Positions 1 through 9,529 of a DNA stretch of 14,110 bases are shown piece after piece. The translations under genes were made by a program, and so were the position numbers. Position 1 is the stretch's first letter; each line of letters starts with the position of its first letter. Below the pieces are notes generated by a model. That model was given only the letters and a program-made list of their open reading frames with translations. It was not told the origin of the DNA and made no database searches. The DNA lies in contig NW_003155743.1 of NCBI RefSeq assembly GCF_000003605.2, forward strand, positions 446,187-460,296, given 5' to 3'. Source of the stretch: Saccoglossus kowalevskii. Taxonomy: Eukaryota > Hemichordata > Enteropneusta > Harrimaniidae.

Positions 1-691
1 TGGCGGCCCCATGTAGTAAATATCGTATTTATTTTATTATCACGTGTGCGCCAGCTGACTGTGCAGGGGGCATATCTTTTTGCAAATTCTTCAAGAAAAG
101 ACTAAATGTAAGATGTTACATGATAGTGCATTAGATTAGGTAGCCGTGGTATTTTGCTTCGTCTGACCCTAGGCTAGCGGCCCGACTGTATACCGACGAT
201 GTATATATAATTGACAAAAGAAGCAAAGTACCTTCCCGGACCCAAAACGCCGCGAAACCATGGCTATAGATTAGGAAGAAGTACACAACCTGGTTTGTAT
301 GATATAGTCACCAAGAAGACGAGACAGTTGTTATAAATTAGAAGTGATATACGGATATGATTGCAACAACACTGTTCAAATTGTTCAATTGTGCCACTGG
401 AAATATTAGTCCAAGTTGTTAGAGTCAGTAGCTGCAGTAGAAGATGCGTGCATCGGAACGTCATTGTTAATACGTACACCAATTGCATGGATATCATTTG
501 TTCAACCACGTCACTGGTAGTACACGGAGGGGGGGGGTCTCGGCTTTGGCTCGGCTTGTTATTGTTTTACATATTTGATTTCTCTAATCTTACATGTACA
601 GGTTCTGTGAATTTAAATATTGCCCAACCTCTCTTCCATTGATAGGAAGTTCGTAAAATAGTTGAGTATAATATAGAAACGACGTTACATT
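1..691. other. Non-coding flank, no gene recognised
   Basis: No reading frame here looks like a protein: the short open frames on both strands are low-complexity and match no family I know. Small structures visible are a run of nine G at 529-537 and a loose inverted pair in which GGTATTTTGCTTCGTC (148-163) is matched on the other strand by the block at 219-233, which could form an imperfect hairpin. I see no tRNA boxes and no transposon ends. The inverted duplication described next begins at its right edge. Confidence 0.6.
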
Positions 692-1240
692 GTTTTAAAA
701 TTTGCCAAATGTTTGTCCCCACTTTAAAAATCACTTCAATTTTTTTTTAATTAAGCACATTAAGCGTGTTCCTTAAAATCGCAAAAGAGTTATTTTACAA
801 CACTACTTTTTTAAAATAAAACAACTCTAAAATCTGTTTATAATCTGCATAATTATGAAAAGCGTATATGATAAAAGCTTTTGTAAGTTCGTATTTTTTA
901 TGCGACATTTCGGGGATGTTCCTGCATATAACACATTATGTAAAGTGTTTCCACTAAAGATACGTAAGAGCTTATTACCATATCACTTTCAATAGACACA
1001 TTATGGAAATATGTTCATTAGTACAACACACTTTGTAAAGTGTTTATGATCAAGACACTATTCTGGGGGAAAGTGCTTTCACTAGACACACATTTTGAGA
1101 TGTATTCTTACCAGGATTATGTATTGAAAAATTGTTTATCATCGCAACATTTTGAAAAGTGCTTCCACGTAAAACAAAATCGAAGTAATGACAAGTGCTT
1201 GTAACACTGAGATAGAGTGGTAACACAAATCATTATCAAT
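692..1240 (+). repeat. Outer-left AAGTGTTT-type degenerate tandem block
   Basis: The segment cycles through variants of a motif close to ACATTTTGAAAAGTGTTT followed by a short variable spacer; clear units lie near 925-955, 1028-1050 and 1080-1180. It pairs on the minus strand with the array at 6640-7230. A stretch of about 90 bp at 745-835 has no counterpart in the right arm but resembles 3650-3715 in the inner block: both contain AATTAAGCACATT (749-761 and 3655-3667) and then a T-run followed by AAAATAAAACA. This shows that the outer and inner blocks are one repeat family in the same orientation. Confidence 0.65.
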
Positions 1241-1419
1241 ACACATAATCTGCACCCGGAATACATTTTAGAGTGATAATATTTATTAAATAATTATAAT
1301 TAAGCACTTTGCACATTAATTATAACATACAATAAACAAATCACATTACAAGTGAATATTTATTACTAAACATAAATATTAATAAGAACAATCACAGGAA
1401 GAAAAACTAATTATGTCCT

Positions 1420-1569
1420 CAGTGGCGGATCTAGGGGGTTCTTGGGATCCGGGGCCCCCCTGCTGAAAAAAATATTCAGTTTGTTTTTGTATAATATAAA
1501 AAAATTATTAACTTAGTCTGGCGATTTTAAAGTTTGGACCCCCCATAACAAAATCCTGTATCCGCCCTG
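1420..1569. mobile_element. Short non-autonomous DNA transposon with GGCGGAT ends
   Basis: The left end reads CAGTGGCGGATCTAGG, and the right end read on the minus strand is CAGGGCGGATACAGG, so the termini are inverted repeats differing by one indel and one or two substitutions. Just inside both ends lie C/G runs (GGGGCCCCCC on the left, GGACCCCCC on the right), an arrangement seen in a widespread animal MITE type usually placed with hAT elements. The five bases GTCCT occur directly before the left end and directly after the right end and could be the target duplication, although hAT elements normally make 8 bp. At 150 bp it has no coding capacity. The right arm of the inverted duplication lacks it. 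Confidence 0.7.
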
Positions 1570-1953
1570 GTCCTTGACTTGCAACTCCAAAACAGGTGAG
1601 TAATAAACTAAAACAAACTATAACATCTTTCAACTCTTTCTTCATTGATATGAATGAACGTACTCATGCCATGTGGTATGTTGTATCGAATGCAGTTTTA
1701 TTTCATACAAACTTGCTCACTAGGAATAAATGTAATCTATTCTAATCCCATTTTCACCCAATCCACGAAAATTGCATTCATGCACTACATTCACTCCATT
1801 CCATTCACCTTTCACGTTTCTATCCGTCCAGTGGTTTGTTTATTTGAATATCACCCCTAAAACGGTGAAGTGTAGTATTTTAGTATATGTATCTAACAAG
1901 AGCTCTTCTGGCTCAGAAGACACTAACAAACAATAATAATCTATATTTAAAAG

Positions 1954-2073
1954 TAATTAATTAATTAATTCCCAATATTAGCAAAATCATCTCGTCCGCT
2001 CTTACCAAACTTTTGTGTTTTTCTTTTCAACCTGAAAAAATCAGTAAGTAATGTTTAATTAATTAATTAATTT
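1954..2073. repeat. Two TTAA microsatellite tracts
   Basis: Runs of the tetramer TTAA occur at 1954-1970 and 2054-2073, about 83 bp apart. The equivalent place in the right arm has only a short TTTAATTAATT, so the tracts expanded after the inverted duplication or shrank in the other arm. Confidence 0.75.
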
Positions 2074-2804
2074 CGAGCAATAAGATATTTGAATAAAATA
2101 TATGTGATGTAAATTATTATAAAATTATAAAGTATGTGGAAATATTGATAATTTTATTCGGTAACTCGGATTATGACTCTGAAGTATGTCGGTAAGGCAT
2201 TCATGCAGTATGGATTACTTTGATCCTGTAAATGCATGATTTTGAGTTAAATCATTCATCGTACTAGCCTGCACACAATGAAATAAATGAAGGCCGCTAC
2301 AAATGAAAATGTAGTACACAGCTGCCGGCACTGGCTCTATCGATTACACTTTCCACACGTTTTGTATACAAGTAATAATACCTTCAAGTTTATTTAGGAT
2401 AACCTCCGGTCCTCGACTTTCCTCAAAAAATATAAAAAGCATTCGGTCCAAATTGTTTTAGTTTCTTTAACTAACATGTCACCTGTCTACATGCTCCTGA
2501 TAGTATAATTCAATCGTTGAATGAGCGTGCACACGATACAAGTTTCCAGTTACTTGAACACGCAACATATAACAATGTTTACCGTGAACGGCGCCGTTTA
2601 CGAAAGGTATCTCACAAAAGAAGTAGCAACCTGAACTATTTTTCAATATCAGTTTTTTTCATATTGTATTGTATTTATGACATTTCTAGATAGTAGGTAA
2701 ATAGTTATGAATTAATATAGACTTTATATTACACGCAAATTTGCACAGGTGTGTGGTAAGCACCATTAGACGGCATTCAACATTGAGGCTCCGCCAATAG
2801 AATA

Positions 2805-3018
2805 CTGTAAAACATGCCTTTTTCGCGAGCATGACTTTTTCGCGAATTTAGCGAGAGAACTGATTCGCTAATTCAAGATGTCGCTAATGACTTTATTATC
2901 AATTCAAAATGGCCGCCAAACAAAGAAATCAACAATGGCAAGAGAGATTCGCTAAATCAAAATTTCGCTATTACGTCATTTTACCACAATTCGCTAAAAT
3001 TGCATGCCGTAATTGCAG
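2805..3018. mobile_element. 214-bp CGCGA-rich MITE with TA target duplication
   Basis: The element starts CTGTAAAACATGCC and ends GCATGCCGTAATTGCAG, so the tips are CTGTAA and, on the minus strand, CTGCAA, with a GCATGC/CATGCC motif just inside each. It is flanked on both sides by TA (2803-2804 and 3019-3020). The interior repeats TTCGCGA, TTCGCTAA and TAGCGA words on both strands, so it could fold on itself. The homologous point of the right arm, near 4690-4710 on the minus strand, runs straight through one TA without the element. TA duplication is typical of Tc1/mariner-type transposition. CGCGA-rich MITEs are, to my knowledge, common in mollusc genomes. It has no coding capacity. Confidence 0.8.
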
Positions 3019-3309
3019 TAATACCTGATGAAAATAAATTATTGATTAGAACACAGAGAATTAGCGCTAGTCTAGCACTGCGTATACCAGCTTACTAACT
3101 CGAGCGTTAACAACTTCACCGTGCATGTTTAATTACACCCGTTACTGAACTTATAACAGGTACACGGTAAGGACACGCGCAAAATACATGAATATATAAA
3201 ACTGTTTATTATTGAAATTACTAAAATCAATAAATTTATCTCTACGTGCACATTACGTTGGCTGACGATGGTGAAGTGTGTGGGTATATTTTCTAATAAA
3301 TATGCTATA

Positions 3310-3355
3310 CACATTCGATAATAAATTATATTATAATTATATTATTATAATTGCG
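3310..3355. repeat. TTATAA-rich low-complexity tract
   Basis: A stretch built almost only of TTATAA/AATTATA words, nearly self-complementary, inside the left arm. The partner arm has an unrelated, less simple sequence here, so this is a local expansion. Confidence 0.6.
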
Positions 3356-3475
3356 TACGCTAGACTGCATACAAAAGTGTCAGTACATAAACTGTTTATG
3401 AAACATTTGTTGTCGGATATTTTAGTTTTTTTCTGAAGAAATTAAAAATAAAACAGAGAAAAGTGTTTTAGTTAC

Positions 3476-4278
3476 TAGTACACTGTAAATCTTGGAAACA
3501 CTTAAATATTTTTCATTAAAACACACCGTTTTAATTGAAAACGCACTGTTATTATATAATAAAACACTAAGTCTTGTATTTTCTATCAAAACAGTAGTGT
3601 TTTATTATTTTTAGAATAGTGTTTTAGGGAGTTATTAAAACACTTTTTGGTGAAAATTAAGCACATTGTAAACATACAAAAATACACTTTTTCAAAATAA
3701 AACACTAGGTGTTTTATGTGATTATAAATGTGTCATTGAAGTGTTTATTGATAAGACATTTATGGACTAATGTATCCAAATTTATGCAAGCAGTATTAAC
3801 AAAATTGAGTGAAAAGTCTGGGGACTCGTGAGTAAACATTATGGTATATATGCCAACTAGACAATCACCGAAAGTGATGGGTCATGACATTACCTTCAGA
3901 AAATATTTTTATGTCGAGCACCAATCTATATAATCTCACCTTATTCTATTAATCCGCATTTGATGAACGGTAGTTGTAGTTCCAATCACATCTGAGCATT
4001 CCCACATGTGATTTAAACATTTTTCTCAAAAAATGTTCAATTTGAAATACTTCAGAAAGCAAAATGACCACCGATGTTTCAACCCAAAAGTTCAATTCGC
4101 AAAGTGTTAATGTATACGACACACTTGTGTTCATGAGAGTAAAACACTTTTCTTCCAATTTTTGTTATCATGAAGCACTTCCTAAAACAAACACACATGT
4201 GATGTTTAAATGTAAAACACTCGACTATGCATGTTTTATAAGTGTTTATGTATACGACATGTACACAATTTCATCAGT
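3476..4278. repeat. Loop of the inverted duplication with AAGTGTTT-type repeats
   Basis: Between the innermost paired anchors the sequence no longer aligns as an inverted copy but continues to repeat. At 3430-3740 variants of AAAACACT and AGTGTTTTA alternate. Positions 3478-3495 (GTACACTGTAAATCTTGG) recur with one mismatch on the minus strand at 7225-7242, at the outer end of the right arm. Positions 4043-4146 resemble the minus strand of about 7245-7320, which shares GAAAGCAAAATGAC-like, GCAAAGTGTTAATG-like and TGTTCATGA-like words. About 300 bp (3745-4040) is unique sequence with no recognised feature. The short open frames here are repeat-driven. Confidence 0.6.
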
Positions 4279-4440
4279 GTAACTAAAACACTTTTCTTTA
4301 AACTTTTCTTTAAAACTGTTTTATTTTGAGGCACTTCAGAAAACAAAAATGCGTGCAATGTTTCAATCGAAAATTTAACTTAAAGTGTTCATATGCAGGA
4401 CAGTTTTGTATGCCGTCTACGGTATGCATCTATAATGTAC
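4043..4440 (+). repeat. Three diverged units of roughly 127-156 bp
   Basis: The word ACTTC followed by AGAAA or CTAAA and CAAA recurs at about 4050, 4177 and 4333, and AAGTGTTNATGTATACGACA recurs near 4101 and 4240, with a decayed third copy near 4381. The second interval is about 29 bp longer than the first because a CTTTAAACTTTTCTTTAAA segment is partly duplicated, consistent with the 28-bp step of the wider family. The innermost part of the right arm overlaps this block. Confidence 0.55.
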
Positions 4441-7223
4441 ACAGTACTTATTATCGACTGTATGTAGCTTATTCATTGAAAAAAATGCTCACACACGTCA
4501 CATTTGTCAGCAAGTCATACTGTGCATGTAGCGACAAATTTATAGATTTTAGTATTTTGCGAGTGTGCATACAATGTACCTGTCACACGTTGAATAACCA
4601 ATGTTATCAATGCTGGAGTTAGTAAGATAAATGACGCAGTGCTAAACAGGCGTTAATTTCTGTAATCTAATCATTAGATGCATTTTCTTTACAACTCTTA
4701 TTCTATTGGCGGTGTTGAATTCCAATATGGTGATTACCACACACCTGTATATTTTAAACGAGCTCCTCTTAGCCTCTAATAAAACATAACCATTTAATTG
4801 TTATTTAGAAATTAAATTAATACAATAAATACAATATGAAAATAAATATTGAACAATAAATTAGTTTGCTACTTCTTTGCAAACATTTTGAGATACCTTT
4901 CGTAAACGACGATGAGCACTAATGCATGTTGCGTGTTCAAGTAACTGAGCACACTCATTCATGATTGAATAATACTATCGGGAGCGTGTGAACAGGTGGC
5001 ATATTCGTTAAAGAAGCAATAACAACTTGAACCGAATAATGTCTTGTTTGATTTTTCTGAGGAAAGAAGTGAACCGGAAATTATCCTAAACAAACCTGAA
5101 GGTAAGATGATATTATTACTCCGTTGCGAAGCGTGTGGCAAGTGTAATTGATAGACCAAGCGTCAGCAGTTGTGTACTACATTGATATTTGCAGCGGCCT
5201 CCATTCATTGCATTATGTGCGGGATAACTTATTAAACTCAAGTTCATGCATTTACAGGTCTAGAGAATTCCATACTGAATAACGTACATGCCGACATCAC
5301 CCCCAGAGACAAGATCTGAGTTACCAAATAAAATCATAGAAATGTTGCAGAATTTAACAGGAAAATGCAGTTCAATTCGTGTTAATGGAGTGTGGTAATA
5401 TTTTCGTGTTCACATTACATGCGCGTTGGTTTATAACAACAATAATATTTAACATCGCATATTTCTGTTTCAAATATCGCATTGTTTGAAACAATAATGA
5501 CAATTAATTAAACATTACTCACTGGATTTTGATAATATTACACTTTTATGATATTAAGGGAAACGATCAGAGCCTCTGGTTTAATAGGTAAATATATTTT
5601 TAAAATACCACACTTCCCGTGTTAGGGATGATTTTAAAAGTAATAAAAATAAGCAATCAAGCATTTGACGGATAGAAAAGTGAAAGATAAATGAAATAGA
5701 ATAGATGTAATGTATATATGCAGATTCAATGATTGAGTGTGAATGGGATCGCAATAAATGAAATTAATGATTTTTTTTGTCCCACTATTTTTTCCCTAGG
5801 AGAGACTGCATTTGAACATTACCGCATGGGAAGAGATTGGGCCTTTTCATTTATGTCAGTGAGGAAAGGGTTTAAAGATGTTATTGTTCCTTTCAGTTAA
5901 TTACTCATCTGTTTTGAAGTGTCAATGTTCACAAATACTGGGTTTTGTATCTACAGTTTTATCAGGGGGAAATTTTCTCTCTGGGTTCTCTACACGTGTC
6001 AGGGGGGAATCTCGTCTCGTCTCTCTATCGCGTCCCCTTGAGGTACGGAATCGGGAAAGTCACTTAAACCTTACAGTCAAATAGACGCACACAACAAAAT
6101 ACGTTTCAACTCTCGTCTTAGTCGGTCAGTCGAGCACTCTATAAGACACAGCGCCCTGGGGAAAAGTCCCCAAGACTCGCAGAGCTGACTCAAGACTCTG
6201 TCCCTAGACTGCGTCTGTCCTGGTGTACTCGCCAAGACCAACTCAAACAACTCTTTATTCATTTTCAAAACCTTAACCAATCACAAAGCAGTTAAAAGAC
6301 TCTAAGGCCTGGCCTTCAATCATACAGCCAATAACACTAAGTACTGAACACGTCATATCTTTTGATTAATCGTTCACTATATTAATAACTGCGAATACTA
6401 ACTCTCCGAAATAGTAGTCCAAATAGCGACGGTTATCTCGTAATTAGTTCCAAATCACCGAGTCGATTTTCGTCCAGAACCTCAAATGGGCCGAAACGAT
6501 GACAGACATAACACAGCCATTCGCTAGTAATCACCTAACTAAGTCGATTAACAGATACGCAAAAACAAATTCATCACAGTTTCACGAAACGTGTGAATTT
6601 TGAGTAAACACACTTATTCAGCTGCACATAAGTCAAGGACACTTCTTCGTGCGATTGATAAGATTTTTACCATGTTATCAATGTAAATACATTTTAAAAT
6701 GTGACTCTGTTACGAGCACTTGTCAATATTTAGTGTTTTATTTTTCAAAGTGTTGCGATGATAAACACTTTTTCAATACATATTTCTGGTGGAAACTCTT
6801 TTCAAAATGTGTGTCTAGTGAAATCACTTTTCAAAGAGTTGTGATAGTAAACACTTCATTAAAACATGTCTTCGGTTGAGACATTTTTCTACGTGTCGTG
6901 ATTATAAAAAATTACAAAATGTGTGACTAGTAAAAACACTTCTAAAAGTGTTGTGATAATAAGCACTTTTTTATACATGTTCCTGGTGAAAACACTTTAC
7001 AAAATGTGTGACCAGTAAAAACACTTTTAAAAGTGTTGTGATTATAAGCATTTTTCATACATGTTTCTGGTGAAAACACTTTTCAAAACGTGTTTCTAAT
7101 GGAAACACTTTATATAATGTGTTGCAATGAAAATGTTTTCATAATATACACTCATAATTATGCAGAATATAAACACTTTAAGTGTTTTTAAAGTAGGGAC
7201 ACAAATGTGTCATATTTTAAAAC
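4279..7223 (-). repeat. Right arm of the inverted duplication
   Basis: Read on the minus strand, this arm follows the left arm from its outer array (7223 inward) to the loop (4279). It contains the empty sites for the left-arm element at 2805-3018 and, less cleanly, for the one at 1420-1569. In turn it has a block of about 680 bp (roughly 5960-6640) with no left-arm match, within which an LTR-like segment lies. Sequence at 5345-5770 aligns with 1740-2145. No coding frame is evident. Confidence 0.85.
5997..6513 (-). mobile_element. Possible solo LTR or retroelement fragment
   Basis: This block is richer in G+C than its surroundings and is absent from the left arm. On the minus strand it would begin TGTTATGTCTG and end CCCCCTGACA, giving the TGT...ACA ends usual for LTRs. 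It has two ATTGG (reverse CCAAT) boxes near 6275-6330 followed by AATGAATAAAGAG, a poly(A)-signal-like word near 6255, as expected for U3/R. I could not find matching target duplications at these limits, there is no adjacent primer-binding site or gag/pol coding, and the true ends may lie elsewhere in 5960-6640. A decayed gene promoter is an alternative. Confidence 0.3.
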
Positions 7224-7325
7224 ACCTAGATTTACAGTGTACTTTCATGAACACATCTGTGCCTTATACAATAGCACTTTGTGATTTTGCTTTTGAATGT
7301 GCTTCAAATTGGGCAGTTTTTGTGG
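6640..7325 (-). repeat. 84-85-bp higher-order tandem array, outer end of the right arm
   Basis: The word CAAAATGTGTG (or CAAAACGTGT) starts at 6803, 6915, 7000 and 7084, giving steps of 112, 85 and 84 bp, all close to multiples of 28. Each 84-bp unit holds three sub-units of the form spacer-AAACACTT-AAA, with fixed spacers GACTAGTAA, GTGATNATAAG and CATGTTTCTGGTG. So a 28-bp monomer has been fixed as a trimer. The segment 7225-7325 repeats loop sequence rather than outer-left-arm sequence. Variable AAACACTT/AAGTGTTT words give the region many small palindromes. Confidence 0.75.
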
Positions 7326-8100
7326 GGGTATACAAACGTCAGGCGTAGACTAAGTTCAACAAACTAAACTAAACTACCGTTTATTCAACATCAAACACAG
7401 GAACATACTATCAGAATACAAACTGAAGAAATGCATGACTTTAACCGGGAATACTCTTCCTTATATGTCTTAAAATCGAACGTGAAAGAAAACACATAAA
7501 GTTTAAGAAGCGCGGGAACATCATATAATGAGTATATCTGAAGGCCAAATTACTATACAATGCGTCGTTGTGAATGGCTCTATAATTGCCATGATAACAT
7601 GTATAAGTTAGTTGATCTTCTGATAGCGGCAGAGAATCCGTCTGGCGAGTATACAGGTGCAGCCAATGGAGCTGTTCATCGGAATAGCTGTTGATTCTCG
7701 TTGAGGGCAGGGGATTTTTTCTATTTTTTGTAGGGAGCGGGAAATATCAGTACGCCCCCCCCCAGTGGGCAGGGCAGATTTCTAAAAAAATGGGTAGGGT
7801 ACTTACATAAAACAATATCACAGGATAAGCAAAACAGCCTTTAGGGCAGGGTATACTAAAAAAACGCATTGGGGGGGGGGTAACATCAGCTAAATAGCTG
7901 TGTGCTATCAATAACTGAAAATGCAAGAAGGGGAGATATGAATTTTGTCAGCAGGAGGGCAAGAAAGGCAAGTTGGCGGTAGGGGAGTAGGCAAAAAAAT
8001 GTTTTTTTAATGAGGGCGGTGGAAAGATGAATTTGATCAGCAGGAGGGGAAGACAAATAAAATAAAAAAACTTCCCAGAGAATTGACTATTTCAAGTTAT
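7326..8100. other. Non-coding stretch with G/C homopolymers and an 89-bp direct repeat
   Basis: No gene is seen. The features present are three copies of AAACT (7361-7375), nine C at 7755-7763, ten G at 7871-7880, and a purine-rich zone (7700-8070) dominated by GGGCAGGG, AGGAGGGG and A-runs. Within it a segment starting ATGAATTTTGTCAGCAGGAG (7938) recurs as ATGAATTTGATCAGCAGGAG (8027), a direct repeat with an 89-bp step. It looks like the remains of a purine-rich interspersed or tandem repeat that I cannot name. Confidence 0.55.
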
Positions 8101-8121
8101 TACTCGTTGGCTGCAGCTGAG

Positions 8122-8388
8122 TATAAAAGAGAAGGTTGACTTCAAGTGTACATTATAGTGACAATCACCATGTGGTACGGACGTGCGCTTAGTCACATGG
8201 AAATTCAGTGAAATAAAAACGACAACGTTCTCCGACAGTTTTCAAGAATTGGTGATATCGTAGTTACACATGTCTTGTTGTAGTAAACTACATTTAAGAT
8301 TGTTGATATACAGCACAAACAAAAGAGGTAAAACTCTAACCCTTAATTGTTGACGAATGAATATGGTTTCTACAATTCTTTATTTCAG
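8122..8388 (+). promoter_or_regulatory. Weak promoter/first-exon-like signature
   Basis: A TATA box, TATAAAAG (8122-8129), stands about 48 bp before an ATG in a favourable CACCATGT context (8170). That frame closes after 13 codons. A second ATG at 8270 stays open up to AGAG|GTAAAA, a donor-like site with G at 8328. This is followed 61 bp later by a good acceptor, a pyrimidine-rich tract ending TTTATTTCAG (8388). Spliced this way the frame would extend only about 14 more codons. Everything except the TATA word is inference: it could be the start of a small or non-coding transcript, or chance in AT-rich DNA. Confidence 0.2.
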
Positions 8389-9529
8389 CTCCAGTCGTTC
8401 CCCGGCCAAACATAAGCAAAACAGGTTTTTGAGAAAGGCTTAGTGAGAAAATAATTAATAGAATAAATTAATGACCACCATATGCCACGGATTAAATCGT
8501 ATTCTAAAACTTTGTCAGGCTGTGAACAGACCAGATTATAGAATCGTTAACATGTTTATAGATAACAGTTAACACTGTTCACGTTAAGGGAACAATACAA
8601 TATCCGACACACAGTTTTTAGCTAATAATTCATTATAATATTGAATACAATAGACACCAATGTTTTTTTAAATAATTATTTAGACGAAACAAATAACAAT
8701 GAAATTATTATTGAAATGTACATTGTGAAAGATTGAATGCAATGTATTCACACATAAAATGAAACATTGGAAATATACTGCCAATTTCTCAATTTTCGAT
8801 CTCATGCAAATCTTTTATCATATGTTCGCCAAGACTACATTGGACCGATATTATGGCTAGATATTGGAAATACAAGTAACTAGCTAGTAAACGGAGTTTT
8901 CAATATTCCTGAGAACGTCAATACAAGAAATGATTCGGAAAAAAGTGATCAAATAGAAACAAATTAGAAAGTTTTGTTTAAAGGTGAAGGCAATTCAGGA
9001 ATCTCGCGCTTAGGAGAAAATAACAAATAGAGGGCGTACTTTACATTTAAAGAAAGAATTCACAATGTAGCAGCAGTTGGCAAACTTAAAACCACAAATT
9101 ACGCGAAAAACATATGCAAAAATACTCGCAATCATAGTTACCTTAATCTAATAGTACAGAATGTCAACACATAAGGCCATACACAAATTTAAAGTTGAAG
9201 AGAGCTTCTATAAAATATGTGATACTGATACGGATGGGGATAAATTTCACTTCCTGGTCATGATTGACTGTTCAGAACATGTAAAAGCGAGTCAATACAA
9301 GAGTCACATCCTCATGCCGTGTTTATGGGTACTTTTCATATTACGACTATTGGTAATAATATCATTAAAATATTCGCCAAATTGAGCAAATTTTGCGAGA
9401 CAGCATTCCTAATTACGACTCTATATAGATCACCTATGACTTGCCATAATCAGACCCATATTTCTTGACTGGTATTGCAATACGAGACCAATAATGAACG
9501 GTGTGACAAGTCAGCAAGGTATGCTTACT
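8389..9529. other. Non-coding stretch, no gene recognised
   Basis: This is AT-rich, apparently single-copy sequence within the window. A 74-codon open frame at 9161-9385 on the plus strand matches no family I recognise; its hydrophobic tail is what AT-rich random sequence often gives. A small hairpin, AACAGT-TAAC-ACTGTT, lies near 8566-8581. No RNA gene is visible. Confidence 0.5.

Larger units (their letters stand above)
692..3475 (+). repeat. Left arm of the inverted duplication
   Basis: From outside to inside this arm consists of an AAGTGTTT-type tandem block (692 to about 1240), a mostly unique AT-rich middle, and a second AAGTGTTT-type block starting near 3430. It carries two insertions that the right arm lacks: a GGCGGAT-ended element at 1420-1569 and a CGCGA-rich element at 2805-3018. 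It also has TTAA microsatellite expansions near 1954-2073 that are shorter in the partner arm. The outer limit near 692 is where the match to the minus strand of 7215-7223 fades, so it is approximate. Confidence 0.85.
692..7223. repeat. 6.5-kb inverted duplication with diverged arms
   Basis: Reading the right half on the minus strand recovers the left half, in order, along almost its whole length. Exact anchors include 844-858 with 7152-7166 (15 bp), 1080-1098 with 6802-6820 (19 bp), 1817-1828 with 5667-5678 (12 bp), 2547-2568 with 4926-4947 (22 bp), 2595-2614 with 4889-4908 (20 bp) and 3457-3475 with 4279-4297 (19 bp). Between anchors the arms differ by substitutions and small indels, by eye roughly a fifth to a quarter of positions, so the duplication is old. 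No coding sequence is visible in either arm. Known structures that look like this are foldback elements with very long inverted ends that include tandem repeats, or two copies of one non-autonomous element inserted tail to tail. I could not find terminal target duplications that would decide between them. Confidence 0.9.

Noticed and set aside
361-642. 93-codon plus-strand frame in the left flank
   Set aside because: Its composition reflects low-complexity sequence including a G9 run, it has no recognisable domain, and an equally open frame lies on the opposite strand.
692-7223. Recent assembly artefact (chimeric fold-back read) as the cause of the inverted duplication
   Set aside because: The arms differ at many positions and carry different private insertions, which a read artefact would not produce.
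9161-9385. 74-codon plus-strand frame as a small membrane protein
   Set aside because: The hydrophobic tail is typical of AT-rich translation, there is no conserved motif, and nothing supports a promoter or splice sites around it.
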